In this document: positions 1 to 7,839 of the stretch, one piece after another
Layout of the letters: each line of letters opens with the position of its first letter
Position numbering within the stretch: the stretch's first letter is position 1
DNA from: GWA2-44-9 sp964429675
Lineage (GTDB): Bacteria; Patescibacteriota; Minisyncoccia; 2-02-FULL-40-12; GWA2-44-9
Assembly (NCBI GenBank): GCA_964429675.1
Contig: CAYSDF010000004.1
Span: forward strand, 1 to 29,747
DNA: 29,747 bases
Direction: 5' to 3'
The notes under the pieces: model-generated
What the model was told of the DNA's origin: nothing
Databases searched by the model: none
Seen by the model: the letters and a program-made list of their open reading frames with translations, nothing else
Program-made: the position numbers and the translations under genes

Positions 1-68
1 ACGGCGGCGATAATAATCGACGATATAAGGGCTATGTAGCCCTCCTGGTTGTTTAAATGATTCTTCAT
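1..68 (-). CDS. PilX-like prepilin-type protein, N-terminal fragment (cut by window edge)
   Basis: Reading the minus strand from 68 gives an open frame starting MKNHLNNQEGYIALISSII and running off the left end of the window after 22 codons. The short polar leader, a Gly followed by an aromatic residue (GY), and an uninterrupted hydrophobic stretch resemble the PilX-like proteins found at the ends of pilus operons. The usual Glu at +5 is absent in the visible part, which is also common in PilX-like proteins. Its ATG overlaps the stop of the preceding prepilin gene (TAATG), so the two are translationally coupled and this is the next gene of the pilus operon. The call rests on 22 residues plus context; only sequence to the left of the window can confirm it. 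Confidence 0.6.
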   Translation of the reverse strand, partial: MKNHLNNQEGYIALISSIIIAA

Positions 69-559
69 TAATGGAGAAGGTGAGTTAGCTGGTATTTATT
101 TTTACCGATGTAAAATGTCCCGGTTATGGTGTTAGTTTGGACTGTGCCGGTGACTCTCGTATATTCAAAGCTTAAGCTCGCGATAGTTACTCTCGAACTG
201 TTAATAATAACTGGTGTGCCCGCGCCCCTTTGAATTCGAAAGTTTCCTCCATTTGAATCAAGGGTAATTAAGGGGTAGCCATTTTTGTTAACTTCTAAAA
301 CCGATCCCGAGCTATTAACTGCCGGCAGAACTACGGGATTTACTGAGGCAAGATCATTGAGGGCCCAATTCATTTTAGTCATAATAAGGGCGGCCTCTTG
401 TTCGGCGATAGTTTTATTGGCCAAACTAGTACTATTCGTAAGAATTTGATAAACCGCCATCAACGAAGTACTAAGTATAAAGGAAATCAAAAGAGAGTAG
501 ATCAAAGTCTCTATGAGCGTAAAACCATTCTGCCTATTTTTCTTACGGGGTGCTGTCAT
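68..559 (-). CDS. Prepilin-like protein (minor pseudopilin, PulJ/PilW-like)
   Basis: A 163-residue protein with a short basic leader (residues 1-12, TAPRKKNRQNG) followed by the prepilin peptidase motif G|FTLIE, cut after Gly12 with Glu at +5. A single hydrophobic helix (about residues 13-38) follows, then a soluble domain rich in beta-strand and Asn/Thr. This is the type III signal of type IV pilins and pseudopilins: the leader is removed by PilD and the helix packs into the pilus core. Its length, and its place after two other prepilins in the operon, suggest a minor pilin (PulJ/PilW-like) rather than the major subunit. The start overlaps the end of the beta-propeller prepilin gene by 17 nt and its stop overlaps the next ATG, so translation is coupled. 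The prepilin call is firm; the specific minor-pilin type is inferred from position. Confidence 0.85.
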   Translation of the reverse strand: MTAPRKKNRQNGFTLIETLIYSLLISFILSTSLMAVYQILTNSTSLANKTIAEQEAALIMTKMNWALNDLASVNPVVLPAVNSSGSVLEVNKNGYPLITLDSNGGNFRIQRGAGTPVIINSSRVTIASLSFEYTRVTGTVQTNTITGTFYIGKNKYQLTHLLH

Positions 560-2027
560 AAATTATTCTTAGTCCTTCATTACTTTCATTGGCAACGTAA
601 AGATTGATGCCATCAAAGTCGAGGCCCGTTGGTTGCTGCGGGTAGTTACAACTTGTCACCTTGCTTATACTGCTAGGATTTTTTACATTCCATATTTGAA
701 ATGCCGGACTACCACTGTCGGAGGTTGCGATAAATGCGTATCCACTTGAAACAATTATCCCTCTTACTTCGGTTCCGGACTTAAGACCAAGAAGGATAGA
801 ACTTAAAACAGTTATTGATGACGGATTCGATATGTTGAGAACATAAAAATCATAGTTTATGCCGGTGCCTCTCTGGCGACCAAAATAGAGCTTATTACCA
901 AGAGCATAAAGAGCGGTTCCATATTGGTTTGCTCCCGGAGCATTAAAACCTGAACCAAGAACAGTGATGGATGCGGGGTTTGTTACATCAAGAATCATTA
1001 ACTCGGGGTCGGTTGTAGTTGTAGCTGATAGCGCCAGGTAAGCTATAGTTTTTGTAGCACCACCTATAAGTTCATTTCTCACGATGATGTCATAAATATT
1101 GTGATTCACATTATAACTTCCTAAGAAAGTGGGATTGGCCGGATTATTTACGTCAAAAATATGAAATTCATTCCCGCCAGAAAGTCCATTGTAATTTATG
1201 CCGATATATACTCTCTTATTATAGTAAAAAACTTTACGGCCTTGAGGAGATAAACCTGTTTTGCTAACTCCCGGCAGAGATCTCGAGGCAATTAATGCTG
1301 GTGCATTAAGATTGGTTATGTCAAACACTTGAAGTTGCCTCGTTGTATCATCGTTGGCCGCAAAAGCGTAGTTGCCAAAGGCATCAACATCATTTAATCC
1401 TGGCCCGGTATTTAGTGAAGAAACAAGAGTCGGAGAGGTTCTATTCGTTACATTAACGATCCAGAAATCATCTTTTGCTAATGATCCCTTGCTGCTTGTC
1501 AAAATTGTATAAGATTTAGAGCCTCGATTTATAAAATCAATGCCTGTACCTGTTAACCCTCCGGGAGTGAAGTCAAAAGTTGCAGCGTTATTACTGCATT
1601 CAAGCGGCATCCAATCGCTAGTGCTAGGTCCTGGTCCGCAGTCTCCGCCAAGGGCAATGGCAATCTGGGGATTAGTGATGCTTGTATTGAGTTGAACAAT
1701 CTGGGAGCGTGAGTCGGCAGTCCAGCTGATTGATGCGATCGCATCTTTTCTGCATTGGTTAATATCAGTTAACGTAACGGACTCTTTAAAAATATCATCG
1801 GTCTTACTGATATTAACGAGGCTGTTGAAATTGATACTTGCCGAGGCCTTAGTACTTTCAATCAGTTGCCCAATTTTATCAATGCCGGAATTGTTAAGTT
1901 GATTATCAAGGGCCACCCTTTGGTTTCCAAAAACAACCAAAATTATTGCAGTGAGAGCGCTTATAATTACTGTCATGGCAATCATCAACTCCAGAGTACT
2001 AAATCCTTTTTGGTTTTGATAAATCAT
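543..2027 (-). CDS. Prepilin fused to a six-repeat LVIVD-type beta-propeller
   Basis: A 494-residue protein whose N-terminus (QKGFSTLELMIAMTV) is a prepilin signal: Gly8|Phe9 cleavage and Glu13 at +5, then one hydrophobic helix to about residue 32. Residues about 35-140 form a pilin-like linker domain containing two Cys. From about residue 150 to the end there are six repeats built on a hydrophobic strand plus D/N-[VI]-[TS]-N-P, for example VFDITNLNAPALI, IFDVNNPANPTFL, ILDVTNPASITVL and VLNISNPSSITVL. This is the pattern of LVIVD repeats, which build surface beta-propellers. The protein would therefore display a propeller on the pilus, probably near the tip, as an adhesive or binding head. 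It sits 17 nt downstream of the preceding prepilin gene. Prepilin signal and repeats are seen directly; tip location and adhesion are inference. At 494 residues it is far longer than a usual pilin. Confidence 0.88.
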   Translation of the reverse strand: MIYQNQKGFSTLELMIAMTVIISALTAIILVVFGNQRVALDNQLNNSGIDKIGQLIESTKASASINFNSLVNISKTDDIFKESVTLTDINQCRKDAIASISWTADSRSQIVQLNTSITNPQIAIALGGDCGPGPSTSDWMPLECSNNAATFDFTPGGLTGTGIDFINRGSKSYTILTSSKGSLAKDDFWIVNVTNRTSPTLVSSLNTGPGLNDVDAFGNYAFAANDDTTRQLQVFDITNLNAPALIASRSLPGVSKTGLSPQGRKVFYYNKRVYIGINYNGLSGGNEFHIFDVNNPANPTFLGSYNVNHNIYDIIVRNELIGGATKTIAYLALSATTTTDPELMILDVTNPASITVLGSGFNAPGANQYGTALYALGNKLYFGRQRGTGINYDFYVLNISNPSSITVLSSILLGLKSGTEVRGIIVSSGYAFIATSDSGSPAFQIWNVKNPSSISKVTSCNYPQQPTGLDFDGINLYVANESNEGLRIIYDSTP

Positions 2028-2044
2028 AATTCTTAATTCGCAAA

Positions 2045-2515
2045 TTACCAGTCAATTCGTCCCTCGTTATTAAAAGAAATGCTGGCCGTTCTAAAGCCGT
2101 TATTTATTACTAAATTACCGCTAGCGCTTGATTCTCCTGAAAGCTGGGTGAAAATTATTTCTGTCGGCCCTGAAAAAGTGAAGGAAGGATTGGCCGATAA
2201 AGCCTCATCTTTCGTGGTGTCCCGCGTAGCATAGGATGAGCCCTCAAATATTATATAGTTTGACGAATTGAGAAGGACGCCGTGCGGCTTCTCGTCGATA
2301 TTATTTATCGATTGGCTTCTGGCTTTTTGAAGGGCGGCAACTATTGAGTTTACATCTGTCTGGAACGAGTTACTACGATACATATCAGCTCCAAAAAATA
2401 ATCCAAGACCCATCATTGTAGAGGCGATGGCCATTACTAACAGGAGTTCAACGATTGTAAACCCCGCCCTAGAAAAGAGCTTAAAGTAAAAAAACTTGTT
2501 ATAAAAGTTAAGCAT
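2045..2515 (-). CDS. Prepilin-like protein (GspH/PulG-like pseudopilin)
   Basis: With the start used here the product is 156 residues: an 18-residue leader containing Lys and Arg, the motif SRAG|FTIVELLLVMAIAS with Glu at +5, a hydrophobic helix, and a domain with a pattern typical of GspH-like pseudopilins (AALQKARSQSINN... GVLLNSSNYIIFEG). PilD would cleave after Gly18. An upstream in-frame ATG at 2572 would add 19 residues and overlap the end of pilC by 29 nt. I prefer 2515 because it falls just after the pilC stop and gives a more usual leader length, but neither start has a convincing Shine-Dalgarno sequence. Third gene of the pilus operon; a candidate major or minor pseudopilin. Confidence 0.85.
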   Translation of the reverse strand: MLNFYNKFFYFKLFSRAGFTIVELLLVMAIASTMMGLGLFFGADMYRSNSFQTDVNSIVAALQKARSQSINNIDEKPHGVLLNSSNYIIFEGSSYATRDTTKDEALSANPSFTFSGPTEIIFTQLSGESSASGNLVINNGFRTASISFNNEGRIDW

Positions 2516-2543
2516 ACTTTTCAAGGGAGGGATAGACCCAGAG

Positions 2544-3605
2544 TTAGGGATGGATGTTCTGGGTAAGCTCATAGATAGGGGTAATTACTGATATCGCTAC
2601 GAAACCTACGACCATGCCCATCACAACCAGAAGAACCGGTTCGATAGAACTGGAAAGATTCTTAGTAATATCATTTACCTCTGTTTCATAATGGTTACCC
2701 AGATAAAGAAGAGTCTCGCCAAGATTGCCAGTTGTCTCACCGATAGCAATCAACTGAGGGATCATTTCAGGGAATAAGCGGGATTTGGTTTCAAGATATT
2801 GATAGATTTTACGGCCCTTCACTACCTCATCAGCCAGATTTCTGATTTCCCTTTTATATATAAGATTTCCGGTTGAATCTGAAGTTATGGTGGCGGCTCG
2901 GACTATATTTATTTGACAGTTTAGCAAAAGGCCCATGGTGCGGCAGAAGTTAGCCATCTGATAGCTACGTGCTAAATTTCCAAAGATCGGCAAAGAAAAT
3001 ATTACGTGGTTAACAGCGTAATTAAACGGCCGAACCTTTCTATATATGATCATTGCAGCGATTCCCGCCAAGATTAAAACTCCTATAAAATAAAATCCGT
3101 AATGCAAAAGGAAATTACTTATGAACATCAATACTTGAGTGGAAATAGGAAGCTTTGCTCCTAAGCTTTTGAATATCGGGGTGATTTTAGGGAAAATATA
3201 AGCGCTTATAAATCCACTAATTCCCAATGTGGCTACGGTGATAAAAATCGGATAGATCATGGCGCCGATTACTTTTTTCTTGAGTTCTTGGCGCTTTCTG
3301 AGCTCTTCGGCTAAATATTCAAGATTCTTGTCTAAAATACCAGCCTCTTCTCCGACACGGATTATGTTGATTGCAAATTCTCCAAAGGTACTTTTGTATT
3401 TGGCTAAACTGGCAGAAAGATATTGTCCGTTGGAAACATCTTTAATAACCTGATCCAGTATCTTTGCCCTACCGCGGGATTTGGTTTGCTTATGCATCAT
3501 TCTCAAGCTTTCGAGTATCGGTACATCGGCGCTAATCAAAAAGGAAAGCCTTTTAGCGAAATTGGCCTGGTCTTTGATAGAAAGTTTTGTGAAAAAGTTA
3601 TTCAT
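2544..3605 (-). CDS. pilC: Type IV pilus inner-membrane platform protein PilC/GspF
   Basis: A 353-residue protein with two copies of the GspF (T2SSF) domain (about residues 10-135 and 215-335) and three long hydrophobic segments near residues 115-140, 165-190 and 320-345. Motifs usual for the family are visible: LSFLISADVPILESLRMM at the start, the acidic stretch GEEAGILDKNLEYLAEEL in repeat one, and its counterpart GETTGNLGETLLYLGNHYE in repeat two. PilC is the cytoplasmic-membrane platform that couples the PilB ATPase to pilin polymerisation. Its ATG overlaps the end of the ATPase gene by 8 nt, so the two are translationally coupled. At 353 residues it is a little shorter than the usual 400 or so, mainly at the N-terminus. 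Confidence 0.93.
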   Translation of the reverse strand: MNNFFTKLSIKDQANFAKRLSFLISADVPILESLRMMHKQTKSRGRAKILDQVIKDVSNGQYLSASLAKYKSTFGEFAINIIRVGEEAGILDKNLEYLAEELRKRQELKKKVIGAMIYPIFITVATLGISGFISAYIFPKITPIFKSLGAKLPISTQVLMFISNFLLHYGFYFIGVLILAGIAAMIIYRKVRPFNYAVNHVIFSLPIFGNLARSYQMANFCRTMGLLLNCQINIVRAATITSDSTGNLIYKREIRNLADEVVKGRKIYQYLETKSRLFPEMIPQLIAIGETTGNLGETLLYLGNHYETEVNDITKNLSSSIEPVLLVVMGMVVGFVAISVITPIYELTQNIHP

Positions 3606-4821
3606 AAGTTACTCTTAAAACTTCTTCGATTGTGGTTATACCATCAGCGGCTTTCTGAAATCCATCTTGAAGCATTGTGGTCATGCCGTTTTGAACCGCA
3701 ATTTTTTTGATGGAATCAGCCGACTCTTTTCTAAGAATCCCTTCTCGGACCTCATTGCTCATAATTAAAACTTCATGGATGCCAATTCTGCCTTCATAGC
3801 CGGTAGAATTGCATTCCCCGCAACCCACTCCTTTGTAAAATTTCTTAGTGGTAGGAATTTTTATGCCCATGTCATTTAAGCTCTTAATCTCGGCGTCGTT
3901 CAACATGTAGGGCTGTTTGCATTTATCACAAATTTTTCTGACTAAACGCTGGCCTATGGCTACGTTGACAGTTGAGGCAACCAGGTACGGCTCTATCTTC
4001 ATATCCAAAAGGCGGGGCAGGGTAGTGGCTGCATCGTTAGTATGTAGAGTGGACAAAAGGAGGTGTCCAGTAAGAGCTGTATTTACTGCTAGGCCGGCAG
4101 TTTCTTCGTCTCTTATCTCACCGACCATGATTATGTCGGGATCTTGTCTTAAAATTGATCTCAATCCAGTAGCGAAAGTTAACCCGGTCCGGGTATTAAC
4201 CGGAATTTGTTTTATATTGTCCATCGCGTATTCAATAGGATCTTCAATGGTAATTATTCCAACGTCATCAGTGTTCAGGAGCTTTAATATAGTATACAGA
4301 GTGGTTGTTTTTCCTGATCCGGTGGGTCCAGTGGCCAGGATCATACCGTAAGGCCTTTTTATTGCATCCAATATTTTGGCCTTATTTTCTTTGCCGAATC
4401 CTAAGCTATCTAGGGTTAAGGGAGCGGCTTTATCCGCTAAAAGACGCAAGACGGCGCTTTCTCCGTAATAACTTGGAGTTATTGCTACTCTGATATCAAC
4501 GTCCCCAATGTCCATCAAATCGATTCTAAAACGGCCATCTTGAGTTGCCTGGTGCTCGTCGGTTCTTAAATGAGATAATATTTTGATACGGCTGATAATC
4601 TCGGACTGAAGTTCTTTTGGAAAGCTGTAAACTTGTTTTAAGACTCCGTCTATACGAAAGCGAATCCGCATGGACTTATCTTTAGAATCAATATGAATGT
4701 CGGAAGCTCTTACCGATTGAGCATGGCCGATCAGCGAATCAATGAGATTTATAATAGAAATATGAGCTCCTTTTTCAAGCTCTTTCTCGATTTTAGTTGT
4801 ATATAGGCTAACTGCAGTCAT
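3598..4821 (-). CDS. pilB: Type IV pilus assembly ATPase PilB/GspE-like
   Basis: A 407-residue secretion ATPase that drives pilin polymerisation on the cytoplasmic face. Visible motifs: the N2-domain signature ASDIHI (residues 39-44) and RFRIDG (54-59), Walker A GPTGSGKT (165-172), Asp box TIEDPIEY (191-198), Walker B LRQDPDIIMVGEIRDEET (about 224-241), His box TGHLLLSTLHTN (251-262) and a four-Cys zinc site (C298, C301, C334, C337) followed by GYEGRIGIHEVL. The zinc site marks PilB/GspE and argues against the retraction ATPase PilT. The N1 domain of full-length PilB (about 150 residues) is missing, which explains the short length. First gene of the operon, with its own promoter 20-50 nt upstream. 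No pilT lies in this window. Confidence 0.92.
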   Translation of the reverse strand: MTAVSLYTTKIEKELEKGAHISIINLIDSLIGHAQSVRASDIHIDSKDKSMRIRFRIDGVLKQVYSFPKELQSEIISRIKILSHLRTDEHQATQDGRFRIDLMDIGDVDIRVAITPSYYGESAVLRLLADKAAPLTLDSLGFGKENKAKILDAIKRPYGMILATGPTGSGKTTTLYTILKLLNTDDVGIITIEDPIEYAMDNIKQIPVNTRTGLTFATGLRSILRQDPDIIMVGEIRDEETAGLAVNTALTGHLLLSTLHTNDAATTLPRLLDMKIEPYLVASTVNVAIGQRLVRKICDKCKQPYMLNDAEIKSLNDMGIKIPTTKKFYKGVGCGECNSTGYEGRIGIHEVLIMSNEVREGILRKESADSIKKIAVQNGMTTMLQDGFQKAADGITTIEEVLRVTYE

Positions 4822-4843
4822 ATTTAATTATTACCGAATAAAG

Positions 4844-4872
4844 ATTATAATACTGTGGACGGATATATGCAA
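4844..4872 (-). promoter_or_regulatory. Sigma-70 promoter of the pilus operon
   Basis: On the minus strand TTGCAT (4867-4872) is followed by a 17-nt spacer and a perfect TATAAT (4844-4849). Transcription would start near 4837, giving a leader of about 15 nt before the pilB ATG at 4821. A second TATAAT on the plus strand (4884-4889) may serve the divergent DUF167 gene, but no good -35 box goes with it. Confidence 0.72.
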
Positions 4873-4918
4873 CAAAGGTTACCTATAATTATAACAATAA
4901 TTAACATACTTGTCAAAT

Positions 4919-5140
4919 ATGAGGATATCTGTAAGGGCAAGGCCCAATTCTAGAGAGGAAAAGGTTGAAAAAGTAGAGTCCGAATTCATCGTATCTGTAA
5001 AAGAGCCACCCATTAAAGGTATGGCAAACCAGGCTATTATTAAGGTTGTGGCGGAATATTTCGGAGTCCCAGGGTCAATGGTGAGGATCGTTTCAGGCCA
5101 TACTTCTAGACAAAAAGTTGTCGAGATTTTAGGCAGGTGA
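4919..5140 (+). CDS. DUF167 (YggU-like) family protein
   Basis: A 73-residue protein beginning MRISVRARPNSREEKVEKVE and containing the DUF167 core: V.A.PNS.E.K.E, the strand FIVSVKEPPIKGMANQAIIKVVAEYF, and the closing VRIVSGHTSRQKVVEI, where G-x-x-S/T-R-x-K is the family hallmark. These small alpha/beta proteins are widespread; no molecular function is firmly known. An in-frame TTG nine nucleotides upstream (4910) would add three residues (MSN); the ATG fits the family start better. It is divergent from the pilus operon and is followed after 47 nt by the DoxX gene. Confidence 0.85.
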   Translation: MRISVRARPNSREEKVEKVESEFIVSVKEPPIKGMANQAIIKVVAEYFGVPGSMVRIVSGHTSRQKVVEILGR

Positions 5141-5172
5141 GATAATTAGTATGAGAATAAATTTATATCTTT

Positions 5173-5181
5173 GAGAGGAGG
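5173..5181 (+). promoter_or_regulatory. Strong Shine-Dalgarno site fixing the DoxX start
   Basis: GAGAGGAGG is one of the few strong ribosome binding sites in the window. It ends 6 nt before the ATG at 5188. The in-frame TTG at 5182 directly abuts it and can be excluded as the start. Confidence 0.75.
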
Positions 5182-5187
5182 TTGATT

Positions 5188-5547
5188 ATGATTCAGCACG
5201 TAATTGGTTATGGAAATTTAGGATTATGGGTTTTAAGTGTTGCCGTTGGAGCGGTTTTTATTGTTCACGGCTTCTCTAAGATAAAAAATCCCAAGGGCAT
5301 TGCCGCGGCTTACAATGCTCCGGCGATTGTCGGCCTTTATCATGGGCTGATTGAGGTTCTCGGTGGCGGTGCGTTGATAATGGGTATCTTTACTCATTTC
5401 ACAGCATTAGTTTTAGGGATAATTATGATTGGAGCAATTTATTTTAAAGTTAATAAATGGAATATTCCGTTCATGGGCAGAGATAAAACCGGCTGGGAGT
5501 TTGATCTCGTAGTATGGGCCGCTTGTGTTGCTTTACTTCTAAGTTAA
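5188..5547 (+). CDS. DoxX family membrane protein
   Basis: A 119-residue integral membrane protein with four hydrophobic segments (about residues 12-30, 47-66, 70-88 and 102-118). The DoxX hallmarks are present: ARxxxGxxFixHGxxKI-like (VAVGAVFIVHGFSKIKNP), a central GLIEVLGGGALIMGIFT segment and a GRDKTGWEFDLVVWAACVALLL end, matching the usual G...E.dl..l...lal pattern. DoxX proteins are small four-helix membrane proteins linked in some bacteria to redox and quinone-related processes; the substrate here is unknown. The gene is 47 nt after DUF167 and 33 nt before the ABC ATPase, so co-transcription is likely. Confidence 0.85.
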   Translation: MIQHVIGYGNLGLWVLSVAVGAVFIVHGFSKIKNPKGIAAAYNAPAIVGLYHGLIEVLGGGALIMGIFTHFTALVLGIIMIGAIYFKVNKWNIPFMGRDKTGWEFDLVVWAACVALLLS

Positions 5548-5580
5548 TTTTGATAGGATTACTTTCTTAGTTTATTTATT

Positions 5581-6402
5581 ATGGATGGCAAAGATCTCCT
5601 TATAATTGATGTTAAAAATCTCACCAAAAAATTTGGTGATTTTGTTGCCGTCGATCATGCTTCATTTGATGTTAAAAAAGGCGAGATTTTCGCTTTTCTA
5701 GGTCCAAACGGGGCCGGTAAGACCACTACAATTAAGATACTTACAACTCTGCTTGAGCCCACCGAAGGGACAGTGTTGGTAAGCGGCAATAATCCAAAAT
5801 ATAATAAAAATGAGGTTCGCCGTTCTTTTGGAATCGTTTTTCAGGATCAAAGCTTGGATGATGAATTGACTGCCTATGAAAATATGGAGTTCCATGGCGT
5901 TTTGTATAAAGTTCCAAAGGATATCCGCAAAGAAAGAATTGAACAGCTTTTGAAATTTATAGAACTTTGGGACAGAAAAAATGATTTAGTTAAGCATTTT
6001 TCTGGCGGAATGAAGAGACGCCTTGAAATGGCCCGCGGACTCTTACATCATCCCAAGATCTTGTTTTTAGACGAGCCTACTCTGGGCCTTGATCCTCAGA
6101 CCCGCAATCACATCTGGAGTTATATTAAGAAACTCAACGAAGAAGAGAAGATTACTGTATTTTTCACTACTCACTACATGGAAGAAGCGGCTAGATCTGC
6201 AGATAGAGTAGTTATTATCGATAAGGGTAAAATTATAGCCGGAGGCACTCCGGAAGAGTTGAAGCAACAGACAAATACGCAATCTTTGGAAGATGCATTT
6301 TTGGCTTTGACCGGCCATGTTATTAGAGAAGAAAGTGTTGGGGGTGTCGATAGTTTAAGATTGCACAGCCGAATGTGGAGAGGTGGCGCAAAATCCCGTT
6401 AG
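5581..6402 (+). CDS. ABC transporter ATP-binding protein, DrrA-type
   Basis: A 273-residue nucleotide-binding subunit. Walker A GPNGAGKT (residues 41-48), Q-loop VFQDQSLDDELT, signature HFSGGMKRRLEMAR, Walker B KILFLDEPTLGLDP and switch His in TTHYMEEA are all intact. SGGMKRRLE and the arrangement with an ABC-2 permease directly downstream mark the DrrA/CcmA-like class that powers export of drugs, lipids or polysaccharides. The substrate cannot be read from the sequence. The family normally ends shortly after the segment matching LEDAFLALTGHVIREE; here about 20 further residues (GGVDSLRLHSRMWRGGAKSR) follow, and the last codons and stop lie inside the left arm of an inverted-repeat element, so the tail may be an insertion by-product. 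Confidence 0.93.
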   Translation: MDGKDLLIIDVKNLTKKFGDFVAVDHASFDVKKGEIFAFLGPNGAGKTTTIKILTTLLEPTEGTVLVSGNNPKYNKNEVRRSFGIVFQDQSLDDELTAYENMEFHGVLYKVPKDIRKERIEQLLKFIELWDRKNDLVKHFSGGMKRRLEMARGLLHHPKILFLDEPTLGLDPQTRNHIWSYIKKLNEEEKITVFFTTHYMEEAARSADRVVIIDKGKIIAGGTPEELKQQTNTQSLEDAFLALTGHVIREESVGGVDSLRLHSRMWRGGAKSR

Positions 6403-6514
6403 AGACATAATGGGCATAGTTTTAAGTAAGTGGTGGCCAGATTGTTTCAACGGGAAATAATAAAAAGTAACTTGGCACGGTTACGGCAGGGCCGTAACCT
6501 GTCTCTAGCGGGAT
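6393..6514 (+). repeat. Inverted-repeat element whose right arm ends in the permease start codon
   Basis: The 15-nt arms ATCCCGTTAGAGACA (6393-6407) and TGTCTCTAGCGGGAT (6500-6514) are complementary except for one T.G position. A second hairpin, GGTTACGGC / GCCGTAACC (6479-6498), abuts the right arm. The right arm ends in AT, the first two bases of the permease ATG at 6513, and the left arm contains the ATPase stop codon. Arms of the same type bound 20272-20387. It may be a MITE/REP-like insertion, an RNA hairpin controlling translation of the permease, or both. Confidence 0.65.
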
Positions 6515-7259
6515 GAGTACAATATATATTCTTTGGCTCAGACAACTGAAAAGATACTCTCGTTCTAAGTCCAGAATATTTGGTTCTTTGGGCCAGCCTT
6601 TGCTTTTCTTGGTGGCCTTGGGATTTGGCTTCGGGCCGATATATCAGCGAGCCGGAGGAGGGAATTATATCCAATTTCTCGGGCCCGGAATTATCGCTAT
6701 GAGCGTTTTATTTACGGCTATTTTCTCGGGAATCGAAATTATCTGGGATCGGCAGTTCGGATTTTTAAAAGAAACTCTCGTCGCTCCCGTATCCAGGTTT
6801 GAGATTATGATCGGGAGAACTGTCGGCGGAGCTACGGTAGCATCCTTGCAGGGTCTCATCGTTTTTGCCATTACCTTTGTGATAGGCTTCAGGCCGGTAT
6901 CGGGGATTTTCATATTGCCAGCGTTTGGATTTATATTTCTTATAGCATTGTTGTTTACGGCTCTTGGCATGACCATTGCTTCAAAGCTTGAAGATATGCA
7001 GGCCTTTCCTTTGATAATGAACTTCTTAGTGATGCCCCTGTTCTTCTTATCGGGCTCCCTGTTTCCGATTAAAGGTCTACCGGGACCAATTTCTTTTATC
7101 GCCAAGATCAATCCGCTGGCCTATGGCGTGGATGGTTTAAGAGGAACGCTAATAGGCGTATCTCAATTCGGTTTGTTTAATGATCTTTCGGTTTTAGTAA
7201 TAATTACAGTCGTCCTCGTAGCTATTGGAGGCTATCTTTTCTCTAAAATCGAGATCTAA
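6513..7259 (+). CDS. ABC-2 type transporter permease, DrrB-type
   Basis: A 248-residue membrane protein with six hydrophobic segments (about residues 25-42, 55-75, 108-130, 138-160, 168-188 and 222-242). The ABC-2 motif is clear: FLKETLVAPVSRFEIMIGRTVGG, the coupling segment with E, A/P and R typical of DrrB/NodJ-like permeases, followed by MPLFFLSGSLFPIKGLPGPISFIAKINPLAYGVDGLRG near the end. It pairs with the ATPase just upstream to form a two-gene exporter. The ATG is the last part of an inverted repeat, and no Shine-Dalgarno sequence stands before it, so translation may be controlled by the hairpin or coupled to the ATPase. The substrate is unknown. Confidence 0.92.
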   Translation: MSTIYILWLRQLKRYSRSKSRIFGSLGQPLLFLVALGFGFGPIYQRAGGGNYIQFLGPGIIAMSVLFTAIFSGIEIIWDRQFGFLKETLVAPVSRFEIMIGRTVGGATVASLQGLIVFAITFVIGFRPVSGIFILPAFGFIFLIALLFTALGMTIASKLEDMQAFPLIMNFLVMPLFFLSGSLFPIKGLPGPISFIAKINPLAYGVDGLRGTLIGVSQFGLFNDLSVLVIITVVLVAIGGYLFSKIEI

Positions 7260-7407
7260 AATATCTCAGGCCGGCTAAAGTCTGGTTGTCAATGAAAGGA
7301 GTGAGTAGTTTAATCTTACCATCTTTATCAACAGATGGGGGGAGACTCATTAAGCATGATTTGGTATATTAAAAGGTGAACTTTTAATAAAAATAAACTT
7401 ATATATT

Positions 7408-7785
7408 ATGGATTCATCATATACTTCTCCTCGTACCAAGCCATTGTTTCGCGGCACACAGGTCGTCTGGTATTTGCTGGGTGCATTAGAGATTCTATTG
7501 GCTTTTCGTTTTTTTCTTAAGCTTTTAGGAGCCAATCCATTTGCAGGATTCTCTGCTTTTGTCTATGGAGTAAGTTATATATTTGTCGCTCCATTTCTGA
7601 ATGTTTTTAGTATAGTGCAGATAGAGGGTAGTGTATTTGAATGGACAACGCTTCTTGCCATGTTTGTTTATGCAGTTGTTGCTTGGGGTTTAATAAAGTT
7701 ATTTATTATGAGCAGATCCTTCTCTACCCCTGAGGCAGCCGAAAAACTAGAGAAACAAGAAAAGGACACTCCAATCGGTAGCTAG
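7408..7785 (+). CDS. YggT family integral membrane protein
   Basis: A 125-residue protein: an N-terminal cytoplasmic tail (about residues 1-18), a hydrophobic segment ending in the family motif LLAFRFFLKLLGANP (about 30-45), a second segment SAFVYGVSYIFVAPFLNVF where the YggT APF-like motif appears, and a third hydrophobic helix near residues 82-102. The C-terminus is charged (AEKLEKQEKD). YggT proteins are small membrane proteins implicated in osmotic adaptation and, in some bacteria, cell division; the role here is unknown. The upstream sequence TAAACT-N8-ATG (box at 7394-7399) suggests a near-leaderless transcript. Confidence 0.75.
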   Translation: MDSSYTSPRTKPLFRGTQVVWYLLGALEILLAFRFFLKLLGANPFAGFSAFVYGVSYIFVAPFLNVFSIVQIEGSVFEWTTLLAMFVYAVVAWGLIKLFIMSRSFSTPEAAEKLEKQEKDTPIGS

Positions 7786-7839
7786 GCCTGTGAATAATAA
7801 AAAACTATCTTTTAGAGTCCAGTATCCGGTATTTATAAA

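Noticed and set aside
2516..2572. Longer start of the third prepilin gene
   Set aside because: It would add 19 residues overlapping the end of pilC without a ribosome binding site. Kept as an alternative in the annotation, not as the main start.
7292..7372. A 26-codon frame starting ATGAAAGGAGTGAGTAG before the YggT gene
   Set aside because: It is too short, has no ribosome binding site and no recognisable protein pattern, and seems a chance frame in an intergenic region.
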